Positions 11,930 through 22,839 of a DNA stretch of 64,000 bases are shown piece after piece. This stretch comes from Spirometra erinaceieuropaei (taxonomy: Eukaryota; Platyhelminthes; Cestoda; Diphyllobothriidea; Diphyllobothriidae). Within the stretch, counting starts at the first letter, position 1, and each line of letters begins with the position of its first letter. The notes under the pieces were generated by a model, which ran no database searches, was not told the origin of the DNA, and saw nothing but the letters and a program-made list of their open reading frames with translations. The stretch is from positions 454,821 through 518,820 of the forward strand of contig CACRXP010000432.1 in NCBI GenBank assembly GCA_902702965.1, read 5' to 3'. The translations under genes were made by a program, and so were the position numbers.

Positions 11930-11990
11930 TGTATTCGAACTGGCGTTTCGGAAACTTCCTCGTTTCCATCATCAGAGTAGCGTAATTGTT
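11930..11990 (-). ncRNA. Hammerhead-ribozyme-like motif with intact core, altered cleavage triplet
   Basis: On the minus strand CTGATGA (11969-11975) is followed by GGAAAC, loop GAGGAA and GTTTCC as a perfect six-pair stem II. Then come GAAAC (11945-11949) and the triplet GCC. The three bases before CTGATGA (ACT) pair with AGT after the triplet as the base of stem I. All core positions match the hammerhead consensus except GCC in place of GUC. It lies upstream, on the minus strand, of the Penelope remnant, as expected for the 5' pseudo-LTR. Confidence 0.6.
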
Positions 11991-11994
11991 GTAT

Positions 11995-14320
11995 ATATAT
12001 CGGAATTCTTCTGACTTGGTTGGACAACGAAGTTGCTTTATATTCAGACATTTAGAAAAACCCAAACAAATATTCGCGTACCATTGTCAATCATTTAGGG
12101 CAGCATGTTTAATTTGGGTACTTGCCCACTCTATCTATTTAAGTAGGAGATTAAAACTGCACTTGGGAATATGGAATAAATCATTCACTTTTTAAATGTT
12201 TGCACGAAGGATTATTTGAGACTGACTTATTCGATCCTTGAAACATGTCAACTTAAGAGGTACCCCTTTCATAGGCAATAAAGGCGGACCTGAGCGCAAT
12301 CTCGGAACGAATAAAATATGCATGAACCCCTAACTCAAAATAATTCGAATACAAAATTAAACCAGATGCCCTAAACCTAATCCTTAGCCTACGCAATACA
12401 CTAGCACTGCAGTTAATATTAGCTCTGGCAGGCATTATGGGAATGCACTCCATAACAAATGTAGACGATTCGGTGTGCAGAGGCGAACCCAGTTGTCATC
12501 AGTGCTATCTCACACTAGGAATCCGCTGCCTCTAAAGTTGTTGGTGCTTAAAATTGTAGTCATTAACTGTGTTGACCAGGGGCTGTGGAGTGAGAGCCAA
12601 GGCGGGGAATTGGCCACGCCGTCCACATGCGTCCACCCCCCTACTTCCGCTCTTATTGACTCTGTCTTGACACCGGGTGCAGTTGGGGGAAGAGAGAGTG
12701 AGGTGGGTGCTGTGCAAGTCTGCTACCATCATAAACGAACCCACGCACAAGTAACCGAGCCTATATTCACCTTGCTGTAGGGCACACAGCGGTCAAATGG
12801 TCATGCTTGTGTGGGCCGGCTGCATGTATGGAGTCGTTAATCATCGCGATATCATCACTGACACCAGTTATCCCCGTGACTACCATTGGAACCTGCGGCA
12901 CGCCAATATTACATGTCAAACAATATTGTTACTTACTCTAACCCAACAGACTCCAGTCATTGGTTGCGAATGCACGTTCAGAGATAAATGTTCAGCAATG
13001 CGTTATGCCTATGCTAGTGGCTTCTCATTGCGATCTACCTAACATCTAAATAAGTGTTTCAAGTGTCCATATAAAAGTGCTACGCCAATATTAGTATCAC
13101 ATTTGAGATCTTTAACGCATCTGTAAAAATGAATGATGCAAACACTTTTCAAGACAAATTATAGCTAAATCATGGGTTTAAGTTTAAATTAACTCAAGTA
13201 ATGTTCAACGTTTCGAAATGCCTGATAAACCCTCGACCACTAAACAATGGAAATGTGTGTTCCGGACGCGCCAGTCATGAGACCACTTCCCGTTTCCTAG
13301 GAAATGGCAGGAGTCACCAAAATCAGAAGTTAAACACAGATTCTCCTCTCAGGCGGCAGTGGTCGCTGGCGAAGCCTGGCTTGATATGGTCTCCATTTGG
13401 TGCGTGTTTCTCTTGCCGAGGGACGGCAGTCAAATAACCTGCTCTGCAGCCGCAGGGGGTGGTAGGTTTCAGTGGCGACTGACCAGCTGCGACTATGTAA
13501 CCGCATCTACGACCGACTTGAGGTGGCCCAAGGTCAACAGGTCTGGAGCCGTTCGCTTAACGTCCGTTGACGCAACGTTGCACTGAAAAGGGGTGCTACA
13601 CCTGACAATTACGACTGAATATAATGATATCAAGATGCAACTGCTCGACTTCTTTGGCAAATCATACTTATCAGCGTTAGTTAACGCGCCTGAAGCGGTG
13701 ATTTTGACATCGAGCCTTCAGCGGTTCTTACAGCCAACAAACTTTAACTGAATACGGACAGCATACAAAATCATGCATTGTTGGAGAACGAAATACGTCA
13801 AGTTATTTTTTGATTTAGACGTACTATAGGGCATATCCTAACATCAAGGTCATTTGACAAGCCACGGGACATATACTCTTTTTAAAGAACATTTTCGTTC
13901 ACTTTGTTGACATTGATTGTCTTCTGTCCTCTCGAGATTCCTGTCGAATCTCCCTTCTTAAAACTTCTTATGATGGTTTAACCATAAAGCAATTAAAATC
14001 GTGCACCGTAGCTCATATTTTATAGACCATTACGAATATTGTAGTACCGAAAACAATCTTGTGCATTATTGGATTCCTGATTATTATTGTGGGCATTACG
14101 AATATTTGTACATGCAGTTATTTTTTGCCAATTTATTTCTTATTTCTGACCTTGTGACTATTGTACGACAGTTATGCTTTAAATGATTATTATTTTCTGC
14201 ATTAATTCCAGGAAAAAGGTGACCTCATAGCAACGTTTCACTTGTTAAGACGAGTTGAACGGGCGTAGACAGGGAAACTCTTTTTGAAAAGGCACCATAA
14301 ACTTATCTCGGACGACACGA
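11995..14320. other. No gene recognised; contains two GC-rich patches
   Basis: Positions 12560-12780 and 13290-13580 are clearly more GC-rich than their surroundings and probably derive from repeats, but I could not name them. The rest is AT-rich without coding signal. Confidence 0.4.
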
Positions 14321-14328
14321 TTACCAGC

Positions 14329-14335
14329 TTTAAAA
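14329..14335 (+). promoter_or_regulatory. Weak TATA-like element
   Basis: TTTAAAA lies about 45 bases before the ATG at 14378, similar to the TATA-ATG spacing at 1940/1987. It is weak and unproven. Confidence 0.25.
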
Positions 14336-14377
14336 GGAGCCACATCACACAAGTTCGCGTTTATCTTTTATCGCACA

Positions 14378-14415
14378 ATGGCATTTCGCAGGCATTTGTT
14401 GTTAGTTACCTTAAC
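14378..14415 (+). CDS. Possible first exon encoding a leader peptide
   Basis: ATG opens MAFRRHLLLVTL, a plausible start of a signal peptide, and 38 bases later an excellent donor gtgagt ends the exon in phase 2. I found no partner exon with a matching acceptor phase that carries cysteines. The phase-0 exon at 14947 begins with its own ATG after an in-frame stop and cannot be joined to it. It may be chance. Confidence 0.25.
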
Positions 14416-14911
14416 GTGAGTGTGTTCATGAAATGTCTGGCAGTCACCTGTTGAGAGGCAATCCAAACACCCCAAGTCTGATCTAGTTGATTAAAATCAT
14501 TTTTGGCGTTATTTTGCAAGTCTCACAACGTTTCACGTTTGTGTTCCACCATTAGACTAACGCAGTCTGCACACTAAACCGACATTTAAATAATTGCAAT
14601 TAAACGGTTTTTATTCATACCGTTTAAACGCAGTTTGACATGCTTCTGTCATTTACTCTAAATATACGGACAGACGGATTCTGAGGGGAACGCCCTGGCA
14701 AAAAATCTCAAAAAAACGCGCGTTAGTTTTTCGCGGACATCTTTGGAATTGGTTTCCATGGTGACCCACTTCACAGATCGTCATGTTTTTATACAAACAC
14801 TTAAAGGACGTTGCATTGTGTATCATTGCTTTCTTGGAAAAAAATTTGTTAAGTTTCAGACCCCGGCCATTCTGAAGTATCATGCTGCCAGTAAGCCGGC
14901 GATTTCGTAAA

Positions 14912-14918
14912 TATAAAT
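14912..14918 (+). promoter_or_regulatory. TATA box of the decayed paralogue
   Basis: TATAAAT lies 35 bases before the ATG at 14947. The paralogous gene at 1987 has the same heptamer 47 bases upstream. Confidence 0.45.
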
Positions 14919-14946
14919 ATGAAAACACAGAATAATAAGTAGCTGA

Positions 14947-15146
14947 ATGCCCTTGCTACGCACCGTGGAGCGGTACTTTTGCATTTGCATTCTGGCATAT
15001 GCAAAATCAGAACAATATTGCGAAAAGACGGACTTTGAGGTGCTATCGAACAACTGTGAGTAACAGACCGGAAAAAGACCTACAAGGAATGTAAACGTCT
15101 ATGCGAACGTATGAACCATAACCTGATGATATTTGATTCAGACAAT
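14947..15146 (+). pseudogene. Decayed first exon of a cysteine-rich secreted protein
   Basis: The ATG is followed by MPLLRTVERYFCICILAYAK (a leader) and SEQYCEKTDFEVLSNNCE, which lines up with the leader, YCETLGY and PGC of the exon at 1987-2169. A TAA at 15061-15063 then stops the frame. Past it, in another frame, YKECKRLCERMNHN matches HCIECKSICDYES, and the exon ends at AAT before gtaaga, again phase 0. Its length of 200 bases is not a multiple of three, unlike the 183 of the intact copy, so a small indel explains the break. No second exon was found downstream. A sequence error cannot be excluded. Confidence 0.6.
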
Positions 15147-15600
15147 GTAAGACGGCAGACAGTTTCGTATCCACACACTAGATGAAATGTTTGCCTGAAT
15201 AAGATTAAATCAATCACACTTGTCTTGGTCATTTTTAATACCTTAACGTCGTGTTGCTTTAGATTATTATTTTGCGTCATCCTTTATTCTCAGTATCGCT
15301 TGTTCCATTGCGATTCGGTTGTGTTTTCACATATCGCGATATATATCGTTTGCCCGAAGGCGAGTTACTATGACTGAAATCGCGGAAATGTGTTTGTGTA
15401 GTCTACTTCTGTGCTGGAAGTATGATTGAAGACTAAGCACATTTGAATTCTGGTAGTCATTTGGGAAAATGGATCCGTCGCATACGGCTGTACGGCAACG
15501 CGTATATAACACGCATAGCATGTAATTTTCTCCATTTACCTGCCCGTGTCAGCGCGTATTTGCGTCCATAATCGATTAAAATTTAGTGGTATCTTACGAT
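15147..15600. other. No gene seen
   Basis: AT-rich; one acceptor-like site at 15292 leads into a short frame with only two cysteines, which I do not accept as an exon. Confidence 0.4.
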
Positions 15601-15601
15601 T

Positions 15602-16054
15602 AAGGTATTTTTGACGTGTTCGCTATTCAGGCGTGGAAACCGTGCACCTCTAAAGATCTCAGCATCCTTAAGAAAGTTCAGAGGCGGCAACCAAACTCGT
15701 AAGCGGACAGGGTTCACTACCCTATGAAACCCGATTGTCGAATCTCGACGTCTTTCCACTGAGTTACAGACAGCTAAGAGCGACCTTATACAAACATTCC
15801 GTATACTGCGCGGCCAGGACTGCTGTCTCGTACGTACTGATTTCTTTGAGTTAGCGACCACAACGAACCTCCGAGGTCATCCACGTAAACTACGAGTAAC
15901 TGGCGCCAAGCTGGACACTCGGAAGTTCTTCTTTTCAAACAGAGTGATCGAGGCCTGGAATGCTCTGCCTGCAGGTGTCGTCATGTCCACCTCCGTCGAG
16001 TCTTTTAAGCGCAAATTGGACCAGATTGCCACCAATCGTCATAATGCCACCTGA
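15602..16054 (+). pseudogene. 5'-truncated CR1/RTE-like reverse transcriptase, C-terminal part
   Basis: The first frame carries [20 protein letters not shown] and VQRRQ (the VQR block after the palm). After a shift near 15700 the second frame reads [55 protein letters not shown] and SVESFKRKLDQI, ending at TGA 16052. This is the standard end of non-LTR reverse transcriptases. One further stop lies near 15725. The 5' end is lost, the usual result of incomplete reverse transcription. Confidence 0.85.
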
Positions 16055-16415
16055 CAGATTGTCTAGCATTTCGTTCGAACAATTTATTAATTTTGTTATA
16101 TTACTTCCTGTATTTCAGTTGCGTTTGTTTTTTTAATGTTGTCCCATGTCTGTTGAATGTGTGTTGGCATTTAATTCGTCTCCCTCCAAAACTGAGATAG
16201 CACCAACTATCCCTAGACAGACTACTTTACAGCACATTTAGTAACGTTAATGTTTTTAACTCTTGGAACAATTCGTTTATCTGTCTGGCTTACAAAACGT
16301 TGCCAATCTGAAGAAACTCTGTAGCTGTTTGATGTTTCCATTTTCAAATTTATTTATTGTTCGCCTCCTTGTAACAAATAGGGAGTTCAAAGGTTTAACA
16401 CCTATATTTCCCTCA

Positions 16416-16436
16416 AATAAACTGAACTGAACTGAA
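16416..16436 (+). repeat. 3' terminus of the CR1-like element: AATAAA plus tandem CTGAA
   Basis: AATAAA (16416-16421) is followed directly by three CTGAA units. CR1-type elements end in short tandem repeats rather than poly(A). This places the 3' end 380 bases after the reverse transcriptase stop at 16054. Confidence 0.7.
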
Positions 16437-16439
16437 CAC

Positions 16440-17010
16440 GAATCAGAAGAACAGTGAGGCTGAATACAGCCGACTGCGGTTTTTTTGAATTTAAGGAAAG
16501 GAGTTATCAGGCATGTATTATGCATGTTGCATGAGCTCAACTTAATGTGCTACATGCACTTGCTTGCTTTGACACACTCTGCAAGAAGACGATCTCCAGC
16601 AATCAGAAATTCAGGTACTAATGTACATTCAGAACACACAGATAAGAAGAATTTAACAAACCCCGACCCCCAACATTGGCATTAAAATAAATACAGTCGG
16701 ATCGAAGCAGAGGAGCCATTTATTAAGCATAAAGGTTGAGTCATATCATGGACTGTAGTAACGGAAAAGTAAAGCACTACAAGCGAAGGCATCTGCAATT
16801 ACACTATATTAAAAATGCCTACCTATATAACCGTCATCGGAAACAATCCAGCGACATTTTATTATTATGCATTAACGCGCACGTATCCACGCTGTGCCCT
16901 GACTTTAACCAGGATGATTGTAGTAGTAGAGAGTCTGCATTTGTTTTCAATCGTTTAGTAGCATCAATTAAAATATGCTCATGAAAAAATGGAAATCTCA
17001 AATATGTCGA
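16440..17010. other. No gene seen
   Basis: Short frames in both directions without motif or splice structure. Confidence 0.4.
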
Positions 17011-17013
17011 AAC

Positions 17014-17327
17014 AAATGCAATGAGACTCGCCAGATTTATTTGACTAGCCGGCGTATGTCTAATATAATAAAATATCAACTACCAAATGGTTAGGAAAGG
17101 GCCAAATAAATAACATCACCCGGTCTATTTTGATGCACATGGTAAACACAGTCCACCCTGCGGACGTCAGTAAGAACTTTAGAGTGATGTACAAGGTTTC
17201 GTCAATTTATCCAAAACTACTTGGACAGCGCCTGTTGGCTACGTCAGAGGCTGTTGCAATCAGGCTACGAGAACCGGTCCCACAGTTGCTTTGGCTCAAA
17301 TATACAAAGCCAGCCATTCGCATATAA
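17014..17327 (+). pseudogene. GIY-YIG-type retroelement endonuclease fragment
   Basis: The plus frame reads KCNETRQIYLTSRRMSN and, after a one-base shift near 17083, WLGKGQINNITRSILMH, then VHPADVSKNFRVMYKV and LLATSEAVAIRLREP. It aligns with the minus-strand copy at 20610-20932: YVGRTSRRLSKRI, ISSAILAHVVD, DPNEAFRVIYKVPSSYPK, RLLATA. The LTSRR/GRTSRR and RLLATxEAxAIRL signatures belong, as I recall, to GIY-YIG C-terminal domains of flatworm retroelements. It is a different lineage from the KDPLP type at 1-260 and 11218-11568. Confidence 0.6.
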
Positions 17328-17805
17328 TTATTATCAACGGAACCCGCCTTCTCCCTGGCACTGACTGGACTGGTGGTGCTTCACTCTCGCCTCCCCTCCT
17401 CTCCACAATCCCAAGGTACAACATAATCATCCACTTGTCCGTATCTTTTAATACCATACATCAATAGCTGTATAAATGTACAGGCCTGAAGAGATTTTAT
17501 CGAAAGCAGACGTATAATCGTCAACTTGCCTTTTAATTATTCAATGGTAATTTTCGCAACACTTAGACTTACGTAGTTGTTTACACATATAGCAGAAGCA
17601 TTTCCAGACAGATGCTTATTATGTAGAAATAATATGTTACCACTCAGACATGCAAATACTACGAAGTACAACGCACATGCGCCCGTCGTGAACGCGTATG
17701 CAGTCAGTACAAAGTAACTTGGTTAGCAACGCAACCCTCTCTTTGATATTAGTTTTACGTTTTTGATTTTTCTTAAACTGTTACCTAATTATCCTAGACA
17801 CTTTA
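17328..17805. other. No gene seen
   Basis: A short GC-rich, CT-rich patch near 17340-17405 follows the GIY-YIG fragment and may be its 3' flank; the rest is AT-rich. Confidence 0.35.
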
Positions 17806-17809
17806 CTCG

Positions 17810-17885
17810 CGAAATGCTGTCGGTTTGCGAGTGATTCACAATCGTTCGTAAATTTCGATACACTTCATGAGTCAGGTCACTAACT
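17810..17885 (-). repeat. Solo arm of a foldback element
   Basis: The minus strand reads TAGTGACCTGACTCATGAAG, then CGAAATTTACGAACGATT and ATCACTCGCAAAC. It matches the arm at 27770-27860 and the arms at 53685 and 57130. No partner arm was seen nearby. Confidence 0.6.
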
Positions 17886-17889
17886 GTAC

Positions 17890-18685
17890 TTTCCGAAGGT
17901 AGACAAGTAAAGCCGAGCACATGTTGCCTGCACCATTGTTTGGGTGTGTACTGAACGTGAAAACGCACAAAATTGTTTCATTACATTAGCATTGCGTAAT
18001 TTGCTGATTAAGGCCAGGTTGTACTGAACCTTAGTACTATCAACAAACTCTGTTCGCAACCTGCAAGCCGACTGGCCACCTGCGACACATTTCTGGATGC
18101 TCTTGTGGCAGCAGGGTCTAAAACAGCAATTAGCAAAGCTGATCTGACTTCGTAATGGAAACGCTTAGTCATACGCGATTTTCCGAGGTCGTAGCTTGGA
18201 TTCCGACTGCTTGAAGAGGCAGGCAAGACGACAAGGACGATTGTCAAGATTCTGGCGTCCCCTTGAGATCTGGCTGAGTCAGATCCATGGGGGGATTAAT
18301 AAGTATAGCGACCAAACATTAGATACCGCATTATAAAATGTATTATTATATACATTCGGACAAGATGTGCATATTTTACTCACTCTACTCCATAAACATA
18401 TTTAAAGGGTAACAATCGGGAGATGGCACCCAACAAATTCGTTACCCAGAAATAATCACTTTACAAGTGGACTTAAACGGCTTCAGGCTATATCATCGGT
18501 TGCAGGCCTACTTTCACGCACTACTTGGACTTTGCGCCACGGCCTAACATGGGCTGGCCGAATGAACATCGCGGGAGGTTACATGGACGATGGTCGCTGT
18601 TACCCAACCTTCCCCATCATTAAACCCGTACACCTGAATATACGGCATACATTCACATTATGCCAGGTTATTACAAAACCAAATC
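17890..18685. other. No gene seen
   Basis: No motif recognised in any frame. Confidence 0.35.
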
Positions 18686-18689
18686 GCTT

Positions 18690-19050
18690 TTATATTGTAT
18701 AAGTCTCCACAAAATGGGACAGGAACAGTTCCCAGGCATCTGCCAATAACATGGCATTGAGGCCAAACCAAAGACGATACTGTACTTCGTCTATGTGAAC
18801 CCACACAGCTCGATCACATGCAGGGCCTCCCTCGTGGAGTTTCCTTTTCAGTTTACTCCAGTATGCCTCAGTGCCATTGGTGTGACGTCCGGTGATAGGG
18901 TCCTTGAAGTTCTTTCAGGGATTAACAGAGGAATGTAGATTATCTTTTGAGGGAAGACGATTATACGCCTTCGACTCGTACATTACCATTATACTGCCTT
19001 TGGCGACCCATTTTGTAATAATGAAACAGAGAGCGGGCCAACTTCGACCA
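18690..19050 (-). pseudogene. ISXO2-like (Merlin-type) DDE transposase, C-terminal half
   Basis: The minus strand reads KWVAKGSIMVMYESKAYNRL, then NLHSSVNP, a TGA stop, and KNFKDPITGRHTNGTEAYWS, KLKRKLHEGG, HIDEVQYRLWFGLNAM, ending LSHFVETYTI and TAA at 18690. The NFKDPITGxHTNxxExYWSxLKRKL and HIDExxYRxWFG motifs are diagnostic of ISXO2-like transposases, which cut and paste DNA using a DDE triad. The in-frame TGA next to KNFKDP (about 18900) and the missing N-terminal half show it is dead. The N-terminal part is not readable upstream of 19050. Confidence 0.85.
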
Positions 19051-19920
19051 TTCACCTGTTAAAATAAGGCTTTATGTCGGCTAGTATTGTACATCCCGAC
19101 CAGCTACCACCCATACAACCCTTATGACCACCTGTCCCAGAAGACAGGCTGCTTTGGTTAGGCGGATTTTTTGGGTGCCATATTTCGATTGTTACCCCAA
19201 ATAGATAGCGCGTAAACAGTGACGTTGCTTTCGTGGCTTGGAAAAGTACGTGCTGGCCTATAAGATTGACCGACTGAATGTTAGGTACTGGGTTGTTTCG
19301 TGCATGAATTTGCAATGAATCAAAAATATGCAGTAAACATTAATTGTTGCAGACTACATTGCATGCATTTAGTAAACCAGTATGTTCAATCGAAAAGGAA
19401 AAGAGAAATCAGTTTTTCCCCAAACCACCAGGATGGAAATGCATTATATCAAATGTGATAATACGTTTTACCATCTTGGGCTGAGCGCAGACTTCGATAC
19501 ACACAATAAGGTCAAAATGGGTAAAATTATCGAGGACTTAACTATGTGTGCGCATCTTAATTTGAAATAAATATAATTACCAATAAACTATAACAAAATG
19601 GCACAAAGAGACGATCTGCCGCGAATGTTTTTCACAAATGGTTCCATGCGGATTCGTGGAAGGCGCTTTCTACGAAATGCGCGGGCCCTCGAATTCAGGG
19701 CATATTAAATGTTAGTAGCTGTCGCATGTTCCGTTTGAACAAACGCTTTATTTTTCTCGACTGTCAGTTCGAATTGAAAAAAGGTGTTAACTAGTAAACA
19801 GTTGTGCCCCACGCACAGAAAAAGACCAACTCCTTAAGTCAATCTTTTTGTTTTGATAAGAGTGGGCGTTATCCCCCATTTACAATGCCCGACCTCAAAT
19901 GACAAGAAAAGGAACTCGTG
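19051..19920. other. No gene recognised
   Basis: Probably includes lost 5' sequence of the transposon at 18690-19050, but no motif is legible. Confidence 0.35.
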
Positions 19921-19924
19921 ACTA

Positions 19925-20070
19925 AGGGCGTTGCACGTCTAACCAACAAACCACATAATTGAGGCCCAGGCATTTAACACTTTTGGGTTTCCTACGACTG
20001 ACCGACGACGGTTAATAAGTCAGGAGTGTCCAGGTTGATATCCCTTGGCTTTACCGCTGATGGTATTCTG
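19925..20070 (+). repeat. Decayed SINE copy
   Basis: GACTGACCGACGACGGTTAA near 20000 followed by TAAGTCAGGAGTGTCCAG matches GGCTGACGACGGCTAATAAG, CCAG, GGCC of the SINE at 51950-52150. The upstream GGGCGTTGCACGTCTAACCA matches its GGCGTTGACTTCTAAACCAA. Confidence 0.5.
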
Positions 20071-20605
20071 CTTTACGTATACTTATGTCCGAGCCAATTT
20101 TAAAAAAGACAATATGTTTAAGCGAAGAAAGAATCATAGTTAGTGTTCTCTATATTCGCCACTTTCTTCTGCCTTGAGCATCGTGCTACAAATGTTCTAG
20201 ATAGCGACCTGTTTTTCCACAAACTGCATGAGCTTTTGCAGATTTTGGGATTTTATCTGGGCTCTAATTGAAATACACATATTCACTCACGCGATTTTCC
20301 TTATTAAAACATTGTGACGTGCCATCTCTCCCCTGACGTATAGTGATCTCTTAGAGGTTAACATCTAATAGACGGAATTTATGTGTTTTGCTTTAAACAT
20401 ACGAATAGTAAAAGTTAATTCTGGTGGAAAGCTGTTTCAACTAACTTCAAATATGCCGGCCTGTGGCAAACGAGCTCAAAAAGCTTTAACGATAGGTCAG
20501 TTAAATGACGACAATCAGTTTTAGGAACTGAATTGCTGGGGGTGAGGGTAATAATAGTCATTGTCAGGGGCGGGGTGAGAGCGCAAGTGCGCGGGGGGAG
20601 TTGCA
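20071..20605. other. No gene seen
   Basis: AT-rich, with a G-rich patch at 20535-20605 that borders the GIY-YIG fragment. Confidence 0.35.
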
Positions 20606-20609
20606 CCGT

Positions 20610-20932
20610 TAGTCAGCCTTCGACCACGGCAGGCGCGGAGCCTGAACGTGGTTCTTCTGTGCGCATAAGTTTGGCTTTCGTTACCTAATGGCGGCCGCTT
20701 ACGCTGTTGCTAACAGGCGCTTAGGGTAGCTCGATGGGACCTTATAAATCACACGAAAAGCTTCGTTGGGGTCCACACGATGTCCGAAATCGACAACATG
20801 AGCGAGAATGGCGCTGCTTATACTCCTCGTTTCGCCTTTTCCTGGCTATGCCGGGAGGTGTCCGCTTATTCTTTTGGATAAGCGCCGACTCGTGCGACCA
20901 ACATAACCTGCTCCTGACGAGAAGTTACCGAA
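20610..20932 (-). pseudogene. GIY-YIG-type retroelement endonuclease fragment
   Basis: On the minus strand one frame reads GAGYVGRTSRRLSKRISGHL, a stop, GKGETRSISSAILAHVVDFG, HRVDPNEAFRVIYKVPSSYP, KRLLATA, a stop, AAAIR, and a tail with LPWSKAD near 20612. It is the second, inverted copy of the domain at 17014-17327. YVGRTSRR is the GIY-YIG core region. The two or three stops show it is inactive. The host retroelement class is uncertain (Penelope/Neptune-like or another). Confidence 0.65.
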
Positions 20933-22835
20933 AGCTACGTATGCTCGCCACCTCGTCTTCTGATTACTGCTATGGGAATTATCGCAACTTAAAACAGTCC
21001 AAGGATCTGGTTATGTTTGCTAAATACCAACAAGAACGTTAGGGCCCTTTACTATTGCCTTCCATCTCGATCGGTATCTTTTTTGTACTTATCGTATCCA
21101 ACAATCAAAATACGAATGAGTTGCTGCTGAATGGATCGCAAATATTATCGTGGCGCCTTGTACGTATAACACTATTCCCCCCGTTTACATGCTTCTTAGA
21201 GGAAGAGCCAACTTATCAGCCAACTCAATACACACTAACTTAACAGTGTCAATGCGCACCAGGTCTAATTGTGTAACTGTGTCTGGCGGACAGTCGCATA
21301 TGGACCCCAAACCCATATAAAAGACGCAAAATTGTTGTCTTTGGGGCGATTACCACTGGCAAGATCAAATGGACTACTTCAGACGCCGCTAACTGTATAT
21401 TTGACAGGCGCGCATGTTTGCACAAGTCACTTCTTTAATTAAATTTTACTCTGCCTGTGTCGTTAGCCAACTCATAAGGATTACTTCAGTTCTTTGGAAA
21501 TATCAGTGAGCAATTTTACCTATACACAGGGCGTTACAATCGCTACAGCATAATCACTCCCTGGGTGAATTAAGGCACTTACTTAGTGCTAATGCATTAG
21601 TTTGCAAGCTTAAATAACTGAAGCCGCTTGCCGCGTCACTCATCACGGTAAATCGATTATAGATTGTACGCACTGCCTGAAAACATCGAATTAAAATCGA
21701 TACCTGGGCGTGGTGCCCAGACCGGAAAACAACGTCTACGCCTTCTCATTTCCATGGAAAAAATAGAAAACAACGTGTAAAATATAAAACAGATCCGGCT
21801 AATTTTAACCGGTTCTATGTCGATGATGTCGTTGTCAAACTTGACTGTGGTTTTGGTTATTGTACTTTCGGTCTCCGGTGCGTTGTCATAACGGGTTTTT
21901 ATTTATTCATTTATTTACTTATTTATTCATTTTTTACTTAATGAACGGTATGTACCAGTGTTCCATAAATGAAATCGCTTTCAGTACACGATAAGTACTT
22001 CAAGCATTAATTTAGAAAATATTAAGTAATTCAAAACTGTTGCCTTATTGCCCGTTAAATTTTTCAATATATCATATCATAACCCACAGTGTTGATGCAC
22101 GACCATGTGTTGGCTTAGATGTTCCAGGCTAAACACTAAAATTCCTGGCCAAATAATAATTTACGAATTCTTAAATCGAATATTTGGACTTAACAATACA
22201 CGTTTCTCTACCTTAAATGGTGATCTACCCTATGCTAAAAATCTACACTTAAAGAAGATTACTTTGAAAAAAACTTTTTTGATTAATATCAAGCCTATAC
22301 CGGCATTATGACGAACACATGAGCTCGTCCTTTGGAAATACGTTTATTGTAAAAAGTCGGTCAAACTATAGCATCACAAATTCATAAAGTGCACTTTAGA
22401 CATCACCCCATTTAAGCTTGTTTGTGCGCATTTATCCATAAAAGCGAACCGCACGTTTTGGCCATATATATCATATGGTAGTTTTTTCTAGCGGTAAACG
22501 CAATATGGTACTTAAGTGCACTATCTGTAGTAAATATTTCTCCAGATGACACGCACTGTATGCATTCGGTTAAAAATCCCTCAGTAAACCGCCTAATTGG
22601 AGTTGCAGCAGTTGCCTTACCATTTTCAGATGCAGTTGTATAATTAACAACGGACAGTGTGTTTGTGTGCTAATAATCCGACCGTCTGTGCAAGGACGCA
22701 ATCAAAAATATAGTCCCAAATCCGCCGACGTTGGATGTCAACGATATGAGAGAAATGCTTCTTGAACATAGGCATTCAGCTGATATTTCAGGATGATGCG
22801 AAATCCACATTTTTTAACATTAATGTCTATTCCTA
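20933..22835. other. No gene recognised
   Basis: No cysteine-rich exon or mobile motif found. A TTTA-type tandem repeat lies at 21898-21935. A short frame with KCTICSKYFSR near 22510 resembles the CKIC start of exon 2886 but stops at once. Confidence 0.35.
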
Positions 22836-22839
22836 ATAG

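Noticed and set aside
15293..15370. Possible second exon of the 14947 paralogue
   Set aside because: The acceptor is good but the frame has two cysteines only and does not resemble exon 2886-3080.
20734..21042. 102-codon plus-strand frame
   Set aside because: It is the reverse side of the minus-strand GIY-YIG fragment at 20610-20932.
22490..22550. KCTICSKYFSR, resembling a zinc finger or the CKIC start of exon 2886
   Set aside because: A stop follows at once and no further cysteine or histidine pair is present.
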